From an uncultured Clostridia bacterium (lineage in GTDB: Bacteria; Bacillota; Clostridia; Oscillospirales; Oscillospiraceae), in NCBI GenBank assembly GCA_947644595.1, contig CANSAE010000008.1:1-64000 (forward strand): 64,000 bases of DNA. The letters run 5' to 3'. How positions within the stretch are numbered: the first letter of the stretch is position 1; each line of letters begins with the position of its first letter. The notes under the pieces were generated by a model, which searched no databases, had not been told where the DNA came from, and was given only the letters and a program-made list of their open reading frames with translations. Of the stretch, positions 25,605 through 34,490 are shown piece after piece. The translations under genes were made by a program, and so were the position numbers.

Positions 25605-27986
25605 CATTTTTTCCATGTTCGGGGCAGCGGCGCGGAGCATCAGGCGCTTCACGCCCACGCCGTCAAAGGCGATCTCTACCAGGGCGTCGCCACCCATGGG
25701 GGTCATTTTGACGATCTCGCCGGGACCGAAGGCTTTATGCTGTATCCGGTCACCGGTCTCGAATTTCGGCAGCGTCTTTGCGCCGATGGGCGCTACCGGC
25801 GCGTTCCGGGCCGGCGCGTTCGCCCGGCGGCGGGACGCGTGGTACTCCATATGGCCGCCGTCGCCGAAGTCATCGTCAAATACGGGGCGGGACTGATTGG
25901 GCGACACGCCGCCTTTATCCAGGTGGGCTTCCGGGATCTCGTCGGCAAAGCGGGAGGGCAGGTTGCTGGTGGTTTTGCCGAAGAGCATCCGCTGGCGGGC
26001 ACAGGTGAGGTACAGATGCTGCTGGGCACGGGTCATGGCCACGTAGCACAAGCGGCGCTCCTCTTCCATCTCCTCCGGGTAGCCGATGGTACGCAGGCCC
26101 GGAAAAATGCCCTCTTCCATGCCCACAATGAACACCGTGGGGAATTCCAGGCCCTTGGCGGAGTGCATGGTCATCATGGACACGCAGTCCGTGTCCTGGC
26201 TCATGGCATCCAGGTCCGTATACAGGGCGACATCATCCAGAAAGCCTTCCAGGGTGGTGTCCCCGGTGTCGGTCATGTATTGGATGATGTTGGTTTTCAG
26301 CTCCGAGATGTTTTCCAGGCGGGCGGTGTCCTCCGTGGTGTTTTTCGCCTCCAGAGCGGCGCGGTAGCCGCTTTTTTCCACGAGCAGGTCGTACAGCTCG
26401 TCCGGGGACAGTTCTTTGTTGGCACGGCGGAGGTCCTCCATCAGGTCCACAAAGGCAAACAACTTCGGCGCGGCACGGCGGAGGTCCTCGTATTCAGCGG
26501 CACGGCGGACCACGTCGTACAGCGGTTTTTGCTCCCGGGCGGCAATCCCCGCTGCCAGTTCAATGGTCCGGGCGCCGATGCCCCGGGGCGGGGTATTGAT
26601 GATGCGGCGCAGGCGCAGGTCATCCTCTGGGTTGGCAATGACGCAGAGGTAGGACAGCATGTCCTTCACCTCCGCACGGTCGAAAAAGCGCATGCCGCCG
26701 TAGATCTTATAGGGGATGCCGTTGCGCTTGAAGGCGTATTCCAGCTGGTTGGACTGGGCGTTCATGCGGTAGAGCACCGCATGGTCCCGGAAGTTGCCGC
26801 CCTGGCCGTAGCTCTCCAGAATCTTTCCTGCGACGTACTGGGCTTCCTCGTCCTGGTTCTGGGTGACGTACAGCAGGAGCTTGTCCCCGTCGCCCTTGCC
26901 GGTCCAGAGGTTTTTGCCCATGCGCTCGGTATTGTTGGCGATGACCGCGTTGGCGGCGTTCAGGATGTGGCCCGTACTGCGGTAGTTCTGCTCCAGGCGG
27001 ATGACCCGGGCGTTTTGGTACTGCTGCTCGAAGGACAGAATGTTTTCAATCGTCGCGCCCCGGAATTTATAGATGCTCTGGTCGTCATCTCCTACCACGC
27101 AGATGTTGCCCCATTTGCCGGACAGCAGTGTGGCCAGGAGGTACTGGATGCGGTTGGTGTCCTGATACTCGTCTACCAGGACGTATTGGAATTTCTTCTG
27201 CCAATACTCCCGCACGTCGGCGTGCTCGGTGAGGAGCTTGACAGTGAAGTAAATCAAATCGTCAAAGTCCATGGCTCCGGCGTTGTAGAGGCGGCGGGTG
27301 TATTCCACGGCGGCCTGGGCCATTTTGCGTTTGCGCACGTCCCCGCTTTTTTCCGCGTTTTGGGCGTATTCCAGGGGAGCAATGTACTGGTCCTTGGCCC
27401 GGGACAGCTCCCCCAGCACTGTGCGGGGGGGGAATATTTTTTCATCCATGTCCAGGTCCTTGAGCACGTGCTTCATCACCGACTGGCTGTCGCTGCTGTC
27501 GTAGATGGTAAAGTTCGTGGGGAAGCCCAGGCGGTCCGCGTCCCGGCGCAGGATGAGCACGCAGGCGGAGTGGAACGTCGCGGCCCAGATATCGTTGGCT
27601 TCGGGGCCGAGACGGGCCGAGAGACGGTCTTTCAGTTCTCCGGCAGCCTTGTTGGTGAAGGTGATGGCAATGATCCGCCAGGGGTCCACCGGGTGCAGGG
27701 CGGCAAGGCGCAGGGCCTCCTCCCCACCGGTTTCCAGCACAGAAATGTCCGCCTCCGAGGCGGTTTCCGGCAACTCGTCGGAGTCCGAGGCGCTGCCGAA
27801 GCGCAGGAGGTTTTCGATGCGGTTGATGAGGACCGTGGTTTTGCCGCTGCCAGCGCCGGCCAGGATCAGCAGCGGGCCACGGGTGGCCAGGACGGCTTGG
27901 CGCTGCATGTTGTTCAAATGGGAAAATTCCCTGTCGATGACTTTTCTGCGGGCATCGAGATACCGCTGTTTCTGTTCGTTTGTCAT
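25602..27986 (-). CDS. pcrA: ATP-dependent DNA helicase PcrA/UvrD
   Basis: 794 residues. SF1A motifs in order: Q-motif region NNMQRQAVL, Walker A LAGAGSGKTT, ITFTNKAAGEL (Ia), VDEYQDTN (II), VGDDDQSIYKFRGA (III), VIRLEQNYRS (IV), CVSMMTMHSAKGLEFPTVF (V), RRLCYVAMTRAQQHLYL (VI). The C-terminal KFETGDRIQHKAFGPGEIV is the tudor-like PcrA tail that binds RNA polymerase. A ~30-residue Asp/Glu-rich insert follows motif I. ATG 27986 has no Shine-Dalgarno and lies only nine bases after a -10 box, so the mRNA may be leaderless. Confidence 0.95.
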   Translation of the reverse strand: MTNEQKQRYLDARRKVIDREFSHLNNMQRQAVLATRGPLLILAGAGSGKTTVLINRIENLLRFGSASDSDELPETASEADISVLETGGEEALRLAALHPVDPWRIIAITFTNKAAGELKDRLSARLGPEANDIWAATFHSACVLILRRDADRLGFPTNFTIYDSSDSQSVMKHVLKDLDMDEKIFPPRTVLGELSRAKDQYIAPLEYAQNAEKSGDVRKRKMAQAAVEYTRRLYNAGAMDFDDLIYFTVKLLTEHADVREYWQKKFQYVLVDEYQDTNRIQYLLATLLSGKWGNICVVGDDDQSIYKFRGATIENILSFEQQYQNARVIRLEQNYRSTGHILNAANAVIANNTERMGKNLWTGKGDGDKLLLYVTQNQDEEAQYVAGKILESYGQGGNFRDHAVLYRMNAQSNQLEYAFKRNGIPYKIYGGMRFFDRAEVKDMLSYLCVIANPEDDLRLRRIINTPPRGIGARTIELAAGIAAREQKPLYDVVRRAAEYEDLRRAAPKLFAFVDLMEDLRRANKELSPDELYDLLVEKSGYRAALEAKNTTEDTARLENISELKTNIIQYMTDTGDTTLEGFLDDVALYTDLDAMSQDTDCVSMMTMHSAKGLEFPTVFIVGMEEGIFPGLRTIGYPEEMEEERRLCYVAMTRAQQHLYLTCARQRMLFGKTTSNLPSRFADEIPEAHLDKGGVSPNQSRPVFDDDFGDGGHMEYHASRRRANAPARNAPVAPIGAKTLPKFETGDRIQHKAFGPGEIVKMTPMGGDALVEIAFDGVGVKRLMLRAAAPNMEKM

Positions 27987-27995
27987 AATGGGTCG

Positions 27996-28024
27996 ATTAT
28001 AGCACAGGGGGCGGAGGATTTCAA
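27996..28024 (-). promoter_or_regulatory. sigma-A promoter of pcrA
   Basis: On the minus strand TTGAAA (28024-28019), 17 bases, TATAAT (28001-27996). The expected start of transcription is within three bases of the pcrA ATG. Confidence 0.8.
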
Positions 28025-28039
28025 CTGCCGGTGCAGAGG

Positions 28040-28501
28040 GGAACGGGGTTTCCGTTTTCCTCAGGCCGACGCAGTTTGTAAGGCCGCCGGAGAGAAGAAA
28101 AGAACGTAGGGTGACCGAAAGTTTGGCTGTGGGGAATTCTTAAGGGGGGTCTCCCCCTTAAGTGCATTTCTCTTTTCCCCGCAAGGCTTTTCTCTTTGGG
28201 CATGCAAAGAGAAAAGGGTTGCATTTGGGCAGTAAGATGCAGAGAAATATTCTTATTTTAAGTACAAATGGGAACGGGGTTTCCGTTTTCTTCAGGCCGA
28301 CGCAGTTTGTAAGGCCGCTGGAGAGAAGAAAAGAACGTAGGGTGACCGAAAGTTTGGCTGTGGGGAATTCTTAAGGGGGGTCTCCCCCTTAAGTGCATTT
28401 CTCTTTTCCCCGCAAGGCTTTTCTCTTTGGGCATGCAAAGAGAAAAGGGTTGCATTTGGGCAGTAAGATGCAGAGAAATATTCTTATTTTAAGTACAAAT
28501 G
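28040..28501. repeat. two tandem 231-bp intergenic repeats
   Basis: The block from GGAACGGGGTTTCCG at ~28040 recurs at ~28271 with an offset of 231 bases and a few differences (for example CCGCCGG against CCGCTGG); the first 15 bases recur a third time at 28501 before the sequence diverges. Each unit contains two perfect hairpins: CTTAAGGGGG/CCCCCTTAAG and CTTTTCTCTTTG/CAAAGAGAAAAG. No coding capacity is convincing. Confidence 0.9.
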
Positions 28502-28690
28502 GGAACGGGGTTTCCACCCCATTTCTTTTGTGACCAAAAGAAACGCGGTGGAGCCGCAAAGAAAAGTCCCGGGGGGATTTCGTTTTCCCCCCGGACCCCC
28601 TTGAAACGACACAAGGGGCTACCGCCCCTTGTGAATCCCCTTGGAAGTCGTGCTACAGACAGGGCGGGCGGGTTTGGAACCCGCCCCTAC
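28502..28690. other. intergenic palindromes
   Basis: Contains TTTCTTTTG-TGAC-CAAAAGAAA at about 28525-28546, a GGGGTACC-like CAAGGGGC/GCCCCTTG inverted pair at 28610-28632, and GGGCGGGTTTGGAACCCGCCC near 28664-28687. The last belongs to a dispersed palindrome family in this window. No gene seen. Confidence 0.6.
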
Positions 28691-28864
28691 TCACGAGTCG
28701 AATTTGATTTCTCCGTTTTTCTCTTCATAGCTGGCAATCCGCCGTTTTATCATCATTTCAATTTCCTTATTTGCCGAACGGCCCTCTTCCTCTGCAATAT
28801 AACGAATTTTATCAAGATAAATCTGCGGAATTCTGAGCGTGTAACGTGGTAATTCTGAAGCCAT
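28691..28864 (-). CDS. ribbon-helix-helix (Arc-type) DNA-binding protein (57 aa)
   Basis: Starts MASELPRYTLRIPQIYLDKI at ATG 28864 (AAGGAGG upstream) and stops at 28691. The beta strand (PRYTLRIP) plus two helices (YLDKIRYIAEEEG and SANKEIEMMIKRRI) fit Arc/MetJ repressors exactly. It is divergent from a 117-residue gene, with several TGACGCAA direct repeats in the shared promoter region, so it most likely represses both genes. Confidence 0.85.
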   Translation of the reverse strand: MASELPRYTLRIPQIYLDKIRYIAEEEGRSANKEIEMMIKRRIASYEEKNGEIKFDS

Positions 28865-28875
28865 AGGAACCTCCT

Positions 28876-28981
28876 TGCGTCATAGTGACGTTATTTTAGC
28901 ATAAAAATTTCGCTAAAAAACAAGCTTGACGCAAAAGTGACGCAATGTTATAATTCAATTGGTGACGCAATTATGACGCAC
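28876..28981. promoter_or_regulatory. divergent promoter with repeated TGACGCAA operators
   Basis: TGACGCAA occurs at 28927-28934 and 28938-28945 (11 bases apart) and at 28963-28970 and 28974-28981 (TGACGCAC, again 11 apart); TGCGTCA (28876-28882) and TGACG (28886-28890) form a third, inverted pair. A plus-strand promoter TTGACG (28926-28931), 17 bases, TATAAT (28949-28954) overlaps the first pair. The 11-base spacing puts the sites on one helix face, as for RHH repressors. Confidence 0.85.
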
Positions 28982-29005
28982 CATATAGTAAAAGGAGGTC
29001 ATTTT

Positions 29006-29359
29006 ATGACAGAAAACGAAAAAGAATTACACGCGATGGAGTTTCTGGACTGGGCACTGCGCCACAACGCATTGCTGTGCGATTTGCAGGAACAATGTAT
29101 CGATAATCACATCCCGGATTACATCGAACTGCTCCAACTGCTGTACAATCAGGGATTCTACGAGGCCTGCGTGCTGTGTGTCCTGCTGGCGAAAGAGAGC
29201 GCTTTTGTCAGTTCCGCTATGACCGATACCGTGCAGGAGCTGGTGCGCTCCAAATGGAACTCCCAGGGGACGAAAAAAATGCTGGAAAATTTTATCGGCA
29301 AAATCCAGTCCGCCAGTGAGCGGTTCCACAGCAACGCGCAGAAAATTCCCGTAGCATAA
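29006..29359 (+). CDS. hypothetical helical protein controlled by the RHH operator
   Basis: 117 residues from ATG 29006 with AAAGGAGG upstream. All-helical, acidic in the first half (MTENEKELHAMEFLDWALRH, YIELLQLLYNQGFYEACVLCVLLA); no membrane span, no known motif. Its only clear context is the divergent RHH gene and the TGACGCAA sites. It is not an obvious toxin; function unknown. Confidence 0.6.
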   Translation: MTENEKELHAMEFLDWALRHNALLCDLQEQCIDNHIPDYIELLQLLYNQGFYEACVLCVLLAKESAFVSSAMTDTVQELVRSKWNSQGTKKMLENFIGKIQSASERFHSNAQKIPVA

Positions 29360-29360
29360 G

Positions 29361-29394
29361 CAAAAACCACCGGGGCTTCCGGTGGTTTTTTATG
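29361..29394. terminator. bidirectional terminator
   Basis: AAAAACCACCGGGGCTTCCGGTGGTTTTTT: stem AAAACCACCGG / CCGGTGGTTTT between convergent genes. Confidence 0.9.
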
Positions 29395-30100
29395 CTTCTA
29401 ACAACAATCGCAGTTTTTCAATCGCGCGCTTTTCCAATCTTGAGACCTGCACCTGGCTCACGCCCACTACACGGGAGGCCTTGTCCTGGGTCAGGCCGTG
29501 ATAATAGCGCAGGGAGATGACCTGCTGTTCCTTTTCCGGGAGCTTTTTAATGGCCTCTTTCAGGGACACCTGTTCGATGACCCGTTCTTCCTCCCCATAG
29601 TCCCCCAGGACGTTTTCCAGGGTGAAGCCGCCGTCGCCGGATTCCCGCTGGAGGGATTCCGTGGGGCCGGTGGCGGTCTCGGCCACAGCAATGTCCTCCG
29701 GGGCGATCCCCGTGGCTTCCGATATTTCCGACAGCGTCGGCGCGCGGTTCAGGCGCTGCTCCAAATCGTTCCGGGCCGTGCGGATGACCAGGGCCTGCTC
29801 CTTGATGGTGCGGCTGACCTTGATGGCGCCGTCATCCCGGAGGAAGCGGCGGATCTCGCCGGAGATCTTCGGGACCGCGTAGGTGGAAAACTGGGTGCCG
29901 TAGGCCTCGTCAAAGCCCTCGATGGCTTTCAGGAAGCCCACGCAGCCTAACTGGTAGAGGTCATCCGAGTCCACGCCCCGGCCGAAGAACCGCCGGGCCA
30001 CCGACCAGATGAGCCCGGAATTGCGCTCCACCAGACGCTCTGTGGCCGCCGCGTCGCCGGATTGGGAGGCCCGGATATCCGCCAGATTTTCTTCCGTCAT
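29390..30100 (-). CDS. sigF: sporulation sigma factor SigF
   Basis: 236 residues. Sigma-70 regions 2 to 4 are complete: region 2 DSDDLYQLGCVGFLKAIEGFD and FSTYAVPKISGEIRRFLRDDG, region 3 with RAPTLSEISEATGI, region 4 LPEKEQQVISLRYYHGLTQDKASRVVGVSQVQVSRLEKRAI. Third gene of the spoIIA operon, overlapping spoIIAB as ATGA. SigF directs early forespore transcription; order with spoIIAA/AB separates it from SigG. Confidence 0.93.
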   Translation of the reverse strand: MTEENLADIRASQSGDAAATERLVERNSGLIWSVARRFFGRGVDSDDLYQLGCVGFLKAIEGFDEAYGTQFSTYAVPKISGEIRRFLRDDGAIKVSRTIKEQALVIRTARNDLEQRLNRAPTLSEISEATGIAPEDIAVAETATGPTESLQRESGDGGFTLENVLGDYGEEERVIEQVSLKEAIKKLPEKEQQVISLRYYHGLTQDKASRVVGVSQVQVSRLEKRAIEKLRLLLEA

Positions 30101-30537
30101 CGGCCGGCGTTCCGTACCCGGATGCGCCGGGCCATAGTCACGGTGGTGCCCTTCCCCGGGGCGGAGCGGACCCGGAGCTTGTCCGTGAAGCTCTCCATGA
30201 TGGTAAAGCCCATGCCGCTGCGTTCCTCGCCGCCGGTGGTGTACAGGGGCTGCATGGCCTGTTTGATGTCCGGGATGCCCTGACCCTTGTCACGGATGGT
30301 GATCTCCAGAACGCGGCCTTCCAAAATCCGGGCCTTCAGCCAGATGGTACCAATGGAGTCCGGGTAGGCGTGGACGATGGCGTTGGTCACCGCCTCGCTC
30401 ACCGCGGTGCGGATGTCTCCCAATTCTTCCATGGTGGGGTCCAGCTGGGCGGCGAAGGCCGCCACGGCGCTGCGGGCGTAGCCCTCGTTGACGCTTTTGC
30501 TGGGGAATTCCAGTTTTATGTAATTGGAAACGTTCAT
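30097..30537 (-). CDS. spoIIAB: anti-sigma F factor / serine kinase SpoIIAB
   Basis: 146 residues. GHKL-fold kinase motifs: DIRTAVSEAVTNAIVHAYPD (N box), IRDKGQGIPDI (G1) and GGEERSGMGFTIMESFTD (G2). Holds SigF inactive and phosphorylates SpoIIAA. Six bases after spoIIAA, four-base overlap with sigF. Confidence 0.95.
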   Translation of the reverse strand: MNVSNYIKLEFPSKSVNEGYARSAVAAFAAQLDPTMEELGDIRTAVSEAVTNAIVHAYPDSIGTIWLKARILEGRVLEITIRDKGQGIPDIKQAMQPLYTTGGEERSGMGFTIMESFTDKLRVRSAPGKGTTVTMARRIRVRNAGR

Positions 30538-30543
30538 TGTTCC

Positions 30544-30867
30544 TCACTCCTTTCCTGTTTCCTGGGCAATGGGCACGATGCGCTCAATGCCGGAGGTCTC
30601 CATCACCCGCAGGGCCTGGCGGGAGGGGTGCTCGATCCACACCTTGCCCCCCTGGGCCGCGGTCAGCTTATGGGCCTTTAAAATCAGGGCAATGCCGGAG
30701 CTGTCCATGAAGCTCAGGCCCGACATGTCCAGCACGCACTCCCGGGCAAGGCTCTGCTCCAGTTCCTGCTCGATGGCTCTCATGGCCGTGCGGGCACTGT
30801 GGTGGTCCAGTTCGCCTTGGAGGTAGAGGGTGAGTTTTCCGTTTTCGTATGCACTTGCAATATTCAT
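30544..30867 (-). CDS. spoIIAA: anti-sigma F factor antagonist SpoIIAA
   Basis: 107 residues from ATG 30867 (AAAGGAAAC upstream). STAS domain; the phosphorylated serine is in LDMSGLSFMDSSGIALIL (DSSG, about residue 57-58). Binds SpoIIAB and releases SigF. First gene of the operon; a 10-bp inverted repeat lies just upstream. Confidence 0.93.
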   Translation of the reverse strand: MNIASAYENGKLTLYLQGELDHHSARTAMRAIEQELEQSLARECVLDMSGLSFMDSSGIALILKAHKLTAAQGGKVWIEHPSRQALRVMETSGIERIVPIAQETGKE

Positions 30868-31052
30868 GTTGTTTCCTTTCCTGGCATCCATGTTTCGCAT
30901 GGATTGCCAAAAGGCTTACGGTCCGGCCCGTGCGCCCTGCGGACACACGCTTGAACCGAGCGGTATTTTTCTTGGCGCGCACGTCACCGAGAAAAATAGA
31001 TTTGATTTTTTCGCGTCTGCGGACGCAAATTCTGTGAAACAAAAGAATAAAA
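30868..31052. other. spoIIA upstream region with an inverted repeat
   Basis: GGCATCCATG-TTTCG-CATGGATTGCC at 30880-30906 is a near-perfect inverted repeat immediately before spoIIAA. The remaining bases to the valS terminator carry the spoIIA promoter region; I could not place a sigma-H promoter with confidence. Confidence 0.5.
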
Positions 31053-31094
31053 AGAAAAAGCACAGATACCGTATTTCCGGTATCTGTGCTTATT
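31053..31094 (-). terminator. valS terminator
   Basis: Stem AGCACAGATACCG / CGGTATCTGTGCT around TATTTC; on the minus strand it is followed by TTTTTCTTTTTATTC. Confidence 0.9.
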
Positions 31095-31143
31095 GTAATA
31101 TTCTTATGCCGCAAAGTTTGCCGAAAGAACGGGCGCTTGAAAA

Positions 31144-33762
31144 TTATCCCAATTTTTTCAGGCTTTCTTCCAGATTGGCGATGAGAGCTTCCGCTTTTGC
31201 CAGGCGGTCCCGCTCGGCGGCCACCACCTGCTCCGGGGCTTTGGAGACGAAGCTTTCATTGCTCAGTTTCTTCTCCTGGGCCGCTTTTTGCTGCTTCGCT
31301 TTTTCCAGCTCTTTGGTGATGCGCTCCCGCTCTTTGTCCAGGTCCACCAGCTCCGCCATGGGCAGGTACAGCTTGCACTCGTCGGTGACGATGCTCACCA
31401 TGCCGTCGATGTTCTCCGGGGCGGTGTTCGTCACGTCCACAGAGGAGGCGTAGGCCAGTTTGACCATAAAGGGCACGCCGGCGGTGAAGATGTCCGTCTT
31501 GTCCGTGACGGCGATGATGTGGGCCTTCTTGCTGGGCGGGACATTCATTTCCGCCCGGCGGCTGCGCACGGCCTTGATGGCGGTCATGACCGTCTCCATG
31601 GCGGCTTCCTCGGCGGGGAAGGACAGCTTGTCCGTGTAGGCCGGGTAGGCGCTGACCATGACAGCCTCGCCTTCGTGGGGCAGGGCCTGGAAGATCTCCT
31701 CGGTGATGAAGGGCATGAAGGGGTGCAGGAGCTTCAGGGTCTCCGTCAGGACGTAGAGGAGGACTTTTTGGGCCTGGAGCTTGTCCGTTTCGCTCTCGCC
31801 GTAGAGCCGGGTTTTGGTCAATTCAATGTACCAGTCGCAGAAATCGTCCCAGATGAAGTCGTAGATTTTGCCCGCGGCTACGCCTAATTCGTAGGCATCC
31901 AGATTGGCGCAGACCTCCTTCGCGAGGGTGTTCAGCTTGGAGAGAATCCACTTATCCTCGATGGACAGGGTGTCCGGCAGCTCGTTTTTATCAATGGTCA
32001 GGTTCATCATCACGAAGCGGGACGCGTTCCACAGCTTGTTGGCGAAGTTCCGCATAGCCTCGCACCGCTCCGGGAAGTAGCGCATATCGTTTCCGGGAGA
32101 GTTGCCGGTGATGATGTTGAAGCGCAAAGCGTCCGCGCCGTATTCGTTGATGACCTCGATGGGGTCCACGCCGTTGCCCAGGGATTTGGACATTTTGCGG
32201 CCCTGGCTGTCCCGGATCAGGCCATGGATGAACACCGTGTGGAACGGGGGCTTTTTCATGTGCTCACAGCCGGAGAAAATCATCCGGGCTACCCAGAAGA
32301 AGATGATGTCATAGCCCGTGACCAGCACGTCGGTGGGGTAGAAATACTCCAGTTCCTCGGTCTTTTCCGGCCAGCCCAGGGTGGAAAAGGGCCACAGGGC
32401 GCTGCTGAACCAAGTGTCCAGCACGTCGGGGTCGCGCTGGATATTCTTACTGTGGCAGTGCTCACACTCCGTGGCGTCGGTCCGGCTGACGGTCATGTGG
32501 CCGCAGTCCTTGCAGTACCAGGCGGGGATCTGATGGCCCCACCAGAGCTGCCGGGAAATGCACCAGTCCTTGACGTTGTACATCCAGTTCAGATACGTCT
32601 TGCTGAAGCGGTCAGGGACGAACTTTACTTCGCCCTCCTCCACCACGCGGATGGCCTCTTTCGCCAGGGGTTCCATTTTCACGAACCACTGGTCAGAAGC
32701 CAGGGGCTCCACGTCATTATGACAGCGGTAGCACGTGCCCACATTGTGCACATGGTCCTCAATTTTGACCAGGTAGCCTTCCGCTTCCAGGTCGGCCACG
32801 ATGGCTTTCCTCGCTTCGTAGCGGTCGAGCCCATCGTATTTGCCGCCGTTGATGACCCGGGCATTGCCGTCGAAAATCAAAAGCTGCTCCAAATCGTGCC
32901 GCAGGCCCACTTCGAAGTCGTTGGGATCGTGGCAGGGGGTCATCTTCACCGCGCCGGTGCCGAAGCCCAGCTCCACGTATTCGTCTGCCACGATGGGAAT
33001 TTCCCGGCCCACCAGGGGCAAAATCGCCGTTTTGCCGATGAGGTGCTGGAAGCGCTCGTCATCGGGGTGGACGGCCACGCCGGTATCCCCCAGCATGGTT
33101 TCCGGGCGGGTGGTGGCGACGATGATGTACTCGTCGCTGTCCTTGATGGGGTAGCGGATGTGCCAGAGATGGCCGGGCTTTTCCGTGTACTCCACCTCCG
33201 CATCACTGAGGGCAGTGGTGCAGTTGGGGCACCAGTTGATGATTCGCTTGCCTTTATAAATCAGCCCCTTTTCGTACAGCCGGACGAACACTTCCCGCAC
33301 AGATTTGGCGCAGGTATCGTCCATGGTGAAGCGCAGACGGTCCCAGTCGCAGGAGCTGCCCAGGGTTTTCAGCTGGTCGATGATACGGCCGCCGTACTGC
33401 TCTTTCCATGCCCAGACGCGGTCCAGAAATTTTTCCCGGCCCAGGTCGAAGCGGGTGAGTCCCTCCTCCCGGAGCTTTTCCTCCACCTTGATTTGGGTGG
33501 CAATGCCGGCATGGTCGTAGCCGGGCATCCAGAGGGTCTCAAAGCCCTGCATGCGCTTGTAGCGGATGAGAATGTCCTGAATCGTCTCATCAAAAGCGTG
33601 GCCCAGGTGGAGCTGGCCCGTGACGTTGGGGGGCGGGATGACGATGGTGAAGGGCTGTTTGTCCGGGTTGGGCGCGGCGTGGAAATAGCCGCCTTTGACC
33701 CACATATCGTAGATGGTTTTTTCTACCTGTTGGGGTTCGTAGACCTTGGGGAGTTCTTTCAT
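31144..33762 (-). CDS. valS: valyl-tRNA synthetase
   Basis: 872 residues from ATG 33762 (AGAGGAAC upstream). Class I synthetase: HIGH motif as HLGHAF ([17 protein letters not shown]), editing domain with [25 protein letters not shown] as [17 protein letters not shown], zinc-like CxxC clusters, and a C-terminal coiled coil ([29 protein letters not shown]). The reading frame continues open for 98 codons upstream, but the start is set by the ribosome site and family alignment. A valine T-box lies about 360 bases upstream. Confidence 0.96.
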   Translation of the reverse strand: MKELPKVYEPQQVEKTIYDMWVKGGYFHAAPNPDKQPFTIVIPPPNVTGQLHLGHAFDETIQDILIRYKRMQGFETLWMPGYDHAGIATQIKVEEKLREEGLTRFDLGREKFLDRVWAWKEQYGGRIIDQLKTLGSSCDWDRLRFTMDDTCAKSVREVFVRLYEKGLIYKGKRIINWCPNCTTALSDAEVEYTEKPGHLWHIRYPIKDSDEYIIVATTRPETMLGDTGVAVHPDDERFQHLIGKTAILPLVGREIPIVADEYVELGFGTGAVKMTPCHDPNDFEVGLRHDLEQLLIFDGNARVINGGKYDGLDRYEARKAIVADLEAEGYLVKIEDHVHNVGTCYRCHNDVEPLASDQWFVKMEPLAKEAIRVVEEGEVKFVPDRFSKTYLNWMYNVKDWCISRQLWWGHQIPAWYCKDCGHMTVSRTDATECEHCHSKNIQRDPDVLDTWFSSALWPFSTLGWPEKTEELEYFYPTDVLVTGYDIIFFWVARMIFSGCEHMKKPPFHTVFIHGLIRDSQGRKMSKSLGNGVDPIEVINEYGADALRFNIITGNSPGNDMRYFPERCEAMRNFANKLWNASRFVMMNLTIDKNELPDTLSIEDKWILSKLNTLAKEVCANLDAYELGVAAGKIYDFIWDDFCDWYIELTKTRLYGESETDKLQAQKVLLYVLTETLKLLHPFMPFITEEIFQALPHEGEAVMVSAYPAYTDKLSFPAEEAAMETVMTAIKAVRSRRAEMNVPPSKKAHIIAVTDKTDIFTAGVPFMVKLAYASSVDVTNTAPENIDGMVSIVTDECKLYLPMAELVDLDKERERITKELEKAKQQKAAQEKKLSNESFVSKAPEQVVAAERDRLAKAEALIANLEESLKKLG

Positions 33763-34115
33763 ATGTGTTCCTCTTTCTATTATGATGTTGTTTATTTTAA
33801 ATAATATTGAACCGTCAGGCCGGTTTAAAGATTTTTCGGAATTCGAGGTCCATGCGAACAAAATAAATGTGAACAGGATGCCCGCTACAAAAATCGGAAG
33901 GCCGCTCAGCAGCCAATGGACCTCTTGGATGAAGAAACCGGCAATTACTACGGCAACAGCCGCCGCATACAACAAAAGCTTTTTCCACGTGAGAGTCCGC
34001 GTCCTGCATCCGCAGGGTTCTTCGGACTGCGTTTGGAATATGCCTTGCCCACACAATGGAGAGCCATATGGCCGTTTACGCTGACTGTCGTTCTGATTTC
34101 AAACTCCATTCTCAT
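33763..34115 (-). pseudogene. possible broken small membrane protein gene between T-box and valS
   Basis: From ATG 34115 (TTGGAGGG upstream) a frame runs [20 protein letters not shown]... and stops after about 55 codons. In the neighbouring frame, which is also the valS frame, come two convincing membrane spans, [18 protein letters not shown] and [22 protein letters not shown] single frameshift near 33990 would join them into one ~100-residue two-span protein ending near valS. It may be a decayed gene or two small products. No family recognised. Confidence 0.4.
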
Positions 34116-34117
34116 CC

Positions 34118-34358
34118 CTCCAACGAAAAAATGCCCTGAAGCCTTAGCTTCAGGGCGCAAAAATTACGTGGTACCACCTGAATTCCGCGCAGAGCGCGGC
34201 ACTCGTTGCCTCGGTAACGGGAGGGCCCGGTTTTGATTACTCGCGTTCATCAAAACGGCTCCGGAGCGACTTCCATCCCTGCGCCATACGGACTTGCACC
34301 GGCCGTCCGCTCTCTGGATGGGCTGTGGGGTGTACTGCTCTCCATCTGTGCCTGTAAC
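34118..34358 (-). promoter_or_regulatory. T-box riboswitch, valine-specific
   Basis: On the minus strand the leader has a stem I region, with a specifier context GGAAGTCGCTCC in which GTC (34270-34268) is a valine codon, the T-box core AGGTGGTACCACG (complement of 34167-34179), and the terminator GCCCTGAAGC-TAA-GGCTTCAGGGC followed by ATTTTTTCG (34155-34126). Uncharged tRNA-Val would pair with the core and open the terminator, raising valS expression. Confidence 0.92.
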
Positions 34359-34364
34359 GTGTTG

Positions 34365-34393
34365 ATTATAGGGCGTGTGGGGAAATTTGTCAA
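34365..34393 (-). promoter_or_regulatory. consensus sigma-A promoter of the valS leader
   Basis: TTGACA (34393-34388), 17 bases, TATAAT (34370-34365) on the minus strand; start about 34358. Confidence 0.92.
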
Positions 34394-34490
34394 GGGAGAA
34401 AACGCGAATGCAGGACTGCCGTTTTCCGCCGGTCTGTCTGGCTGCTTCGCAGGGGACGGTTTGAAACCGTCCCGCCATCAAATACCGGGT

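Noticed and set aside
25737-28109. 790-codon open frame on the plus strand
   Set aside because: It is the mirror image of pcrA, whose helicase motifs are complete; long antisense frames are common in GC-rich codons. The protein has low complexity (His/Val/Gly-rich) and no motifs.
28499-28852. 117-codon plus-strand frame
   Set aside because: Covers palindromes and the antisense of the RHH gene; no ribosome site; composition not protein-like.
32224-33804. 526-codon plus-strand frame
   Set aside because: Shadow of valS.
31144-34056. ValRS as a 970-residue protein with an N-terminal membrane anchor
   Set aside because: The upstream in-frame ATG has no ribosome site, the stretch just before MKELPK looks noncoding, and a good ribosome site precedes that methionine. 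Kept only as a finding to check.
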